From Neocallimastix lanati (nom. inval.) (lineage: Eukaryota > Neocallimastigomycota > Neocallimastigomycetes > Neocallimastigales > Neocallimastigaceae), in assembly GCA_016946835.1 (NCBI GenBank), contig JACVTC010000628.1, forward strand, positions 1 to 14,583: 14,583 nt of DNA, given 5' to 3'. The notes under the pieces were generated by a model, which was given only the letters and a program-made list of their open reading frames with translations, made no database searches and was not told the DNA's origin. Below, piece after piece: positions 10,298 through 14,583 of this stretch. Both the position numbers and the translations under genes were made by a program. The stretch's first letter is position 1; each line of letters starts with the position of its first letter.

Positions 10298-10503
10298 TTT
10301 TAGAAACAAGAATCTCTTTATTTTTAAAAAATATTAGAATGGTATATGAATATAATAATGTACATTTTTATAGTATTTATAGTTAACATAATATGTGACT
10401 TATTATTATTATTGGTCACATACTTTACATGAATATATTAATATATACAACAATATTCCTTAAATTAATATAATTATAAAACTTCATATTTATATTTCTA
10501 ACA
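10298..10503 (-). repeat. LTR-like direct repeat, left copy
   Basis: This 206-bp copy aligns end to end with 13803-14002. By eye there are about nine substitutions plus one 6-nt insertion here (TATTCC, inside the stretch AACAATATTCCTTAAA). On the minus strand it begins TGTTAGAAAT and ends TTTCTAAAA, giving imperfect inverted termini as in LTRs. A conserved stem TGTGAC/GTCACA flanks the TTATTATT stretch near 10395-10423. A 5-bp direct duplication flanking this copy alone was not found. Confidence 0.75.
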
Positions 10504-10545
10504 TTCATCCTCAAATCTAACATTAGATGAAAGTTAGAGATGAAT
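10504..10545. other. purine-rich tract and gapped hairpin beside the left LTR-like repeat
   Basis: On the minus strand GAGGATGAA abuts the TGTTAG terminus, where a polypurine tract would lie in an LTR element. The same bases form a gapped hairpin: ATTCATC (10503-10509) with GATGAAT (10539-10545), and TCTAAC (10516-10521) with GTTAGA (10533-10538). The polypurine role is inference; the tract is short. Confidence 0.3.
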
Positions 10546-10782
10546 AGAAATTTAATATTTGTATTACAACATAAAATTATACTTTTGTTTTTAATATTTT
10601 ATCTAAAGAAAAATTATGAACTAGATTTATAATATTCAAGAAGAATATAAATAATATTATATTTTTTATATTAATATTATGTTTTGATTCTTATCATATG
10701 AATCGCTTGAAAAATCATGTTTTTTTTTTTTTTTTTATTATTATTGGTAAAGATTAGACTTCTTACTATTATTATTTCCTTT

Positions 10783-11052
10783 TCAGTGTTGAATTTCATT
10801 ATATATTTCATTACTTTCATTTTTCATTGGTATATTTGATTCATCAATAGTTACTGTACTAATATCTTTTTCAATAGAATCAAACTCTAGTTGTAACTCT
10901 TTATTATTATTATTTTGTATGTTGAAAATTGTTCGAATTTCGTATAGGATATATATATATATATATTTTTAACCTTCTTTATTTACTTCATTATTATTAT
11001 TAATTTCGTCATTATTTTCATCATCTAAGTTTAGAATATTTAAGATTTTGTA
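10783..11052 (-). pseudogene. Asn/Asp/Glu-rich coding remnant, unidentified
   Basis: Two minus-strand open pieces in a GC-slightly-higher patch. The piece at 11052-10969 reads KILNILNLDDENNDEINNNN and ends in TAA. The piece at about 10912-10783 reads NNNKELQLEFDSIEKDIST and onward to TGA. A TA microsatellite (about 10951-10966) lies between them. The acidic, Asn-rich composition resembles a disordered linker. It could be from a host protein or the linker of a Copia-type polyprotein, since it sits next to an LTR-like repeat. No catalytic motif is present and no function can be assigned. Confidence 0.35.
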
Positions 11053-11083
11053 AAAAATTGTTTTTCAATATTAACTTTTTTCT

Positions 11084-11880
11084 TTATTTTCTTTTTAAAT
11101 TAAAATAATTATTTACTAATTTTATTTTATTTGATATTGGATAATCATATATAATACCATCAAATTGGTAATTATTAGTATATCCTCCTGTCTCGCTATC
11201 ATTTAAAAAAATCTTATTTTCTTCAGCCTTGAAATTATTAGGTCCAAATTGGAATTCTAATTCACGGTAGAATCCTCGAATACCATTGCGGCGAACTAAT
11301 CTTGAAAACAATTTTTCAAGATTAGTAATTCTACCGGCTGTGACCGTAACGGTTTTGTTTAATATAAATCTATCAATAATTCCTTTAAACCATACTCACA
11401 ATTAATTTGTACCTGGAATAATATTGTTAATAGATAATTTTAGACTAATTCCTGAAATAATATAAGCCTAAAAAGAATAATGACGCCATTGTTGATTAGG
11501 AATAGATTCTCTGTTAGACTCTTGTTGAATTAATGCAACAACGGCATAATCTATTCTGAAAATTGAATTATTTAATGGATTCTTAATGGTTAATTTAACT
11601 GTAACATTTCCATGTTGTTTAACATATCCTTGTTGAGAAACAAATGAAAATGGATATTTAGCTTTTTCAACTATGGCTACTACCTTGACATCTCACAATG
11701 AAGCTTATGGAGACTCTGTCTTATTCAAATAAATTAAATGTGGTCCATAAACCTTTGACCAATTTTCTCTTTTCTTTGGATATTCATCTTCTTCACAATA
11801 ATGGGAACCTGCCATGTATATATTTATAAGGAATCATTTTCACTTCGATGACAATCAAGATCATTTTTATTTTCAAAGGA
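11084..11880 (-). pseudogene. rhamnogalacturonan endolyase (PL4) fragment, broken by five in-frame stops
   Basis: PL4 enzymes cut the rhamnogalacturonan I backbone of pectin by beta-elimination outside the cell. From the ATG at 11815 one frame of 243 codons runs to 11084 without an indel but with five internal stops: TAA 11705-11707, TGA 11693-11695, TAG 11468-11470, TAA 11402-11404 and TGA 11396-11398. Recognisable PL4 landmarks in order are AGSHYCEED then WSKVYGPHLIYLN (codons 19-31), the FnIII-like part ending NIIPG..VWFKG..TVTVTAG (to codon 161), and the C-terminal lectin-like end RRNGIRGFY..ENKIFL..GIIYDY (175-225). The N-terminal catalytic domain is missing, apart from a frame-shifted scrap near 11880-11835 (NDLDCHR). 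Much of the third domain seems deleted in frame near codons 165-172. Two stops (TGA 11693-11695, TAG 11468-11470) fall where Trp is expected, consistent with G-to-A decay. It has no introns. Confidence 0.72.
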
Positions 11881-12437
11881 AAATTTCTTAGTATTGACTA
11901 TTCTAATATTCTTTTGTAAAGACCAACTTCTTCTTTTTATAATAATTATTTTTTTTTATTTTATTATATTTTAAAAATTACTTAAAAATACGAATAACAT
12001 TATATTCTAGAAATCAAATTGAATAGATCAATTCATCAAAAGAATTTTATTTTTCTGTATATTGAAATTATATTACATTGAAAATATATGTATCTTTGAA
12101 TTCTTAACTATAAATAATTTCTTATTATTAATTATCTAAATATAATTACATAAAAATTGATTATATAAATTTTCAAAATGAAATCTTTCCGAGAATATCT
12201 TAGGTTCTAAATATCAATTATTAACAAGTAAATGTTTCATTAAAGACCAGTTTAAATGTATCATTAATTTTTCATTTAAGAACATGTTATTTGATAAAAC
12301 TTAAAACATTTCTATATTTCATATCTTATAATAAAATATTAATCTCATATATCATATTAATTAAAATATAATAGGTGAATAATTTCATATTTGGATTTAG
12401 ATATATATTATTAATTAAAGTTTAGTAATATAATTGA
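11881..12437. other. AT-rich stretch, no gene seen
   Basis: Apart from a short minus-strand open piece at 11881-11940 that may still belong to the PL4 relic, this is AT-rich with stops in all frames. I looked for the missing PL4 catalytic domain here and did not find it. Confidence 0.45.
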
Positions 12438-12451
12438 TTATAGGATTTATA
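12438..12451. repeat. target-site duplication of the SINE, left copy
   Basis: TTATAGGATTTATA, 14 bp, identical to 12903-12916. It directly abuts the SINE 3' end (the element is on the minus strand). Confidence 0.9.
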
Positions 12452-12456
12452 AACAC

Positions 12457-12460
12457 AAAA
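12457..12460 (-). terminator. candidate Pol III terminator (T4) at the SINE 3' end
   Basis: TTTT on the minus strand within TATGTTTTGTG. It is the only run of four T on the transcript strand in the whole 451-bp unit, and it lies at the very 3' end. Confidence 0.5.
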
Positions 12461-12841
12461 CATAGACTTGCACATATGGGTACCCATCTCCCATATGGCC
12501 ATACAGTTATTAATTAACTGTAAGGTGATGAGTTATTGGCATACTGTATCAGCTTCGCCGCTCTCAATCGTCGTTACACACTGCCCGGAGATGCATTCCA
12601 AACGTTCCTACATATATCTCTAATGACCACGAGCATCAGAACGGAACCATTAACTCCTCCCTAGTGGGTGTAATCATTGGCGATTGGAAATTTTACAATC
12701 ATCAAGGTCTATGCTTCAATTCAAAGCGTAGTATCAGGGTTGGGTGAAATAATCATCTGAGGGAAAGCCTTATGGACATCACGTGTGGTCTCATGATATC
12801 CCAGGATAGAAACCTCATCCGATTATTTGGTGCCATGCCGA

Positions 12842-12895
12842 GGATTCGAACCCCGCCCTCTACAGTAACCTGTATCGTCCTAACCGACTGGACCA
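12842..12895 (-). promoter_or_regulatory. internal RNA polymerase III promoter (A and B boxes) of the SINE
   Basis: The A box TGGTCCAGTCGG (12895-12884) matches TRGYNNARNNGG. The B box GGTTCGAATCC (12852-12842) matches GGTTCGANTCC exactly. Both positions suit a tRNA-type internal promoter with the transcription start near 12902. Confidence 0.85.
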
Positions 12896-12902
12896 ACATG
12901 GC

Positions 12903-12916
12903 TTATAGGATTTATA
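12903..12916. repeat. target-site duplication of the SINE, right copy
   Basis: TTATAGGATTTATA, identical to 12438-12451. It starts directly after the first base of the tRNA-like head. Confidence 0.9.
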
Positions 12917-13768
12917 GATCAAATTTTATTTGTTTTATTTTAATTATTAAACTTTAATTAATATTATTTGTATTGATAAATTGATTTAAAATAAAAATTA
13001 TGAATTCTTGATTTTAATTGGTAAGACAAATATTATTTATTAAAGTTTGATAATGTTTAATTCTATTGGCTCTTGATTTATTAATTAATATAATTTATTA
13101 TATTTAAAATTCACTTTTGAATTTTTATTTATATTTGATTTTATAAAATTGAAATTTTTATTACATTATGTGTTATAATACGAAACTTTATTTAATAAAG
13201 TATTGATAATATTTAATTTATTAATAATTTTGATTTAATAAAATTTTACTTATTACTTTTCTTTAATTTATTAATTTTTACTGATTGATTTATTCCATAA
13301 TTTTTAATGTATTTAATGAAAGATGTATATCACGATTTATTTATATTTTATTTAATAAAAATAAACTAGTTATTAATTTTTATTATTATTTTAATTAAAA
13401 ATTACTTTTATATTAATATTATTTATAATTTCAAATTTACTTTAATATCATCAGTTGACTATTAATTTTTCATCTTGATGATATTAATTTTTATTTTATT
13501 TTTTTTTTATTTTAACTAATTTTTTTTTTTATAATATCGGCTGACTATAATATCTTTTCAGCTCGATATATGTTATTACTAAAATACTTCTATAAATTAT
13601 ACTTAACTTTCATGCGTATAAATCATAATTTGTAATTTTATATATTTAATTAAATAGACTTGATTGTAGTAAATAAAATGTGTTATTAAAATAATTAATT
13701 TTATAATAATGTAAAACAATTTAAAATTAAATAGTTATATATATTTTATATTTTACTTTATTATTGTC
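12917..13768. other. AT-rich stretch, no gene seen
   Basis: About 850 bp of AT-rich DNA between the SINE and the tRNA-Lys-like half. The paired words ATCAGTTGACTATTAAT (from 13449) and ATCGGCTGACTATAAT (from 13536) form an imperfect direct repeat. No gag- or pol-like coding was found where an LTR element would be expected to carry it. Confidence 0.5.
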
Positions 13769-13802
13769 TTTGCTCAATCTGGTAAGACTGAGACTCTTAA
13801 TC
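13769..13802 (+). other. tRNA-Lys(CUU) 5'-half-like sequence; candidate primer-binding site of the minus-strand LTR element
   Basis: On the plus strand it reads TTTGCTCAATCTGGTA then AGACTGAGACTCTTAATC. This resembles the D arm and anticodon arm of tRNA-Lys(CUU), with loop CTCTTAA at 13794-13800 and anticodon CTT at 13796-13798. It stops after about nucleotide 40 of tRNA numbering, exactly where the LTR-like repeat begins at 13803. There is no T arm or acceptor 3' strand, so it is not a tRNA gene. Copia-type elements (Drosophila copia, yeast Ty5, Candida Tca elements) prime from tRNA halves cut in the anticodon arm, which would give this exact junction. The 34-nt match is longer than a usual primer-binding site. 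Confidence 0.5.
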
Positions 13803-14002
13803 TTTTAGAAATAAGAATCTCTTTATTTTTAAAAAATATTAGAATGGTATATAAATATAATAATGTATATTTTTATGATATTTATAGTTAACATAATATG
13901 TGACTTATTATTATTTTTAGTCACATACTTTACATGAATATATTAATATATATAACAATTAAATTAATATAATTAAAAAACTTCATATTTATATTTCTAA
14001 CA
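13803..14002 (-). repeat. LTR-like direct repeat, right copy
   Basis: This 200-bp copy has about 4.5% substitutions against 10298-10503 by eye, most of them transitions. On the minus strand it starts TGTTAGAAAT and ends TTTCTAAAA, then meets the tRNA-Lys-half complement. The TGTGAC/GTCACA stem is conserved between copies although its loop has changed, which hints at constraint or common recent origin. Confidence 0.75.
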
Positions 14003-14583
14003 TTTATTATGAATTTGGAAGAAATACTGAAGTATTTCAAATCTAAATTTCAAAATGATCTAGGATTTTTTTTTTTTTTTTATGAAATATATTATATAAT
14101 ATAATTGATAATTCACATATTTATAAAATACCTCATAAAAAATGTTTGGATTATTGCATGTCTCTAATAATTAATGACCTATTTAATTAATGACCTATTT
14201 AATTAATGTCATATATATTTTTCTAATACTTTTCGCAAAAAGGTGTCCTAATAAAAGTATTCTATTAAAGAAATAATACTTTCATCTTAAACAAATATTA
14301 CTTTTAAATTTATTGCTAGGTAAATTACATTATTTGATATAATTTCCAAAATTAATTCATGTATTTTTTTTTTTATATCAAAAGTTGAATTATTAGTTTC
14401 CTAAAAATGGAATATAGAATAAAATAAATATCATACTCTATAGAATTAATATATGAATACTTAGAACACCGAATATCGAGTATTTAATAAAATATATCAT
14501 AATAATGATTTCAAAAAACATAAATTTTTATGATGATAGAGATTAATCATGCAGTATTAGCAAATTTGTTTTTAATTTAATCA
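14003..14583. other. AT-rich right end, no gene seen
   Basis: No coding frame seen. Small structures: a perfect palindrome GAAATACT-GA-AGTATTTC (14021-14038), a T-run near 14067-14081, a tandem 16-mer (listed separately) and a 9-bp stem AATACTTTT/AAAAGTATT (14225-14233 with 14253-14261) around a GC-richer 19-nt loop. Confidence 0.5.
14169..14208. repeat. tandem 16-mer, 2.5 copies
   Basis: The unit AATTAATGACCTATTT occurs at 14169-14184 and 14185-14200, followed by the partial copy AATTAATG at 14201-14208. Copies are identical. No function is evident. Confidence 0.85.

Larger units (their letters stand above)
12452..12902 (-). mobile_element. complete tRNA-derived SINE, 451 bp
   Basis: The element is about 45% G+C by rough count, in strong contrast to its flanks. 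Its 5' end on the minus strand (12902) is exactly nucleotide 1 of a tRNA-like head of 72 nt plus CCA (12902-12828). The head has a 7-bp acceptor stem GCCATGT/GCATGGC, a D stem GTCC/GGAC and a T stem around GGTTCGAATCC. The anticodon arm is degenerate (TACA/TGTA around a 6-nt loop). A body of about 375 bp without tRNA similarity follows. It includes inverted repeats CATATGGG/CCCATATG (12474-12498) and ACAGTTA/TAACTGT (12513-12531). The 3' tail is GTTTTGTGTT. Perfect 14-bp duplications flank it, showing retroposition. Mobilisation would depend on a LINE in trans; the partner is unknown and the LINE at 5119-6425 shares no obvious 3' end with it. Confidence 0.9.
10298..14002 (-). mobile_element. 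candidate non-autonomous LTR element carrying a captured PL4 fragment
   Basis: Two direct repeats in the same orientation (10298-10503 and 13803-14002) bound 3.3 kb. Read on the minus strand, the right copy would be the 5' LTR. It is followed directly by a tRNA-Lys-half-complementary sequence (13802-13769) in the primer-binding-site position. The left copy would be the 3' LTR, preceded by purine-rich GAGGATGAA (10512-10504). The outer flanking pentamers are ATTAT (10293-10297) and TTTAT (14003-14007), a 4/5 match that is weak in such AT-rich DNA. The inside holds no gag or RT I can recognise. It holds an Asn/Asp-rich remnant, a PL4 pseudogene in the same orientation and a later SINE insertion. 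The alternative is two unrelated insertions of one repeat family flanking a host pseudogene. Confidence 0.4.

Noticed and set aside
11084-11815. Stop-codon reassignment to rescue the PL4 frame
   Set aside because: TAA, TAG and TGA all occur in frame within 140 codons, whereas the glycosyltransferase and the LINE use ordinary stops.
12828-12902. Functional tRNA gene on the minus strand
   Set aside because: The anticodon arm is degenerate with a 6-nt loop, CCA is present in the DNA, and the unit is the head of a 451-bp element with target-site duplications.
12772-12957. Short plus-strand open frame
   Set aside because: It runs across the SINE head antisense and into its flank; it has no domain and is explained by the higher GC of the SINE.

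Overview
The window looks like nuclear DNA of an anaerobic gut fungus (Neocallimastigomycota; genus not resolvable). Non-coding DNA is extremely AT-rich, with long A/T runs and low-complexity tracts. The few coding stretches stand out as islands of higher GC. One gene has short GT..AG introns. The gene content fits such a fungus: a secreted cysteine-rich scaffoldin-like protein, a bacterial-type family 2 glycosyltransferase and a pectin-lyase (PL4) relic. These assignments come from motif recognition by eye; no database search was possible.

Layout. Positions 1-1638 (minus) hold the 5' part of a multi-exon scaffoldin-like gene that runs off the left edge and carries at least two frame breaks. 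Positions 1639-5118 are AT-rich desert with a heptamer satellite (2505-2858) and a small GC-richer island (2859-2985). Positions 5119-6425 (minus) hold a dead, internally deleted LINE. A second small structured island lies at 7009-7126. The only gene that looks intact is a single-exon GT2 glycosyltransferase at 7890-8675 (minus). After 1.6 kb of desert, 10298-14002 is bounded by two direct repeats of about 200 bp that look like LTRs. Between them are an Asn/Asp-rich coding remnant, a rhamnogalacturonan lyase (PL4) pseudogene with five in-frame stops, and a complete tRNA-derived SINE with perfect 14-bp target-site duplications. Next to the right repeat is a 34-nt tRNA-Lys(CUU) 5'-half-like sequence, placed exactly where a half-tRNA primer-binding site would lie.

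The most interesting reading is that 10298-14002 is a non-autonomous, Copia-type LTR element, transcribed on the minus strand and primed by half a tRNA-Lys. It would have picked up a fragment of a plant-cell-wall-degrading gene and later received a SINE insertion. The simpler alternative is two independent copies of one repeat family flanking an old pseudogene. Overall the window is mostly a graveyard of secreted and carbohydrate-active genes and retroelements around one live-looking glycosyltransferase.
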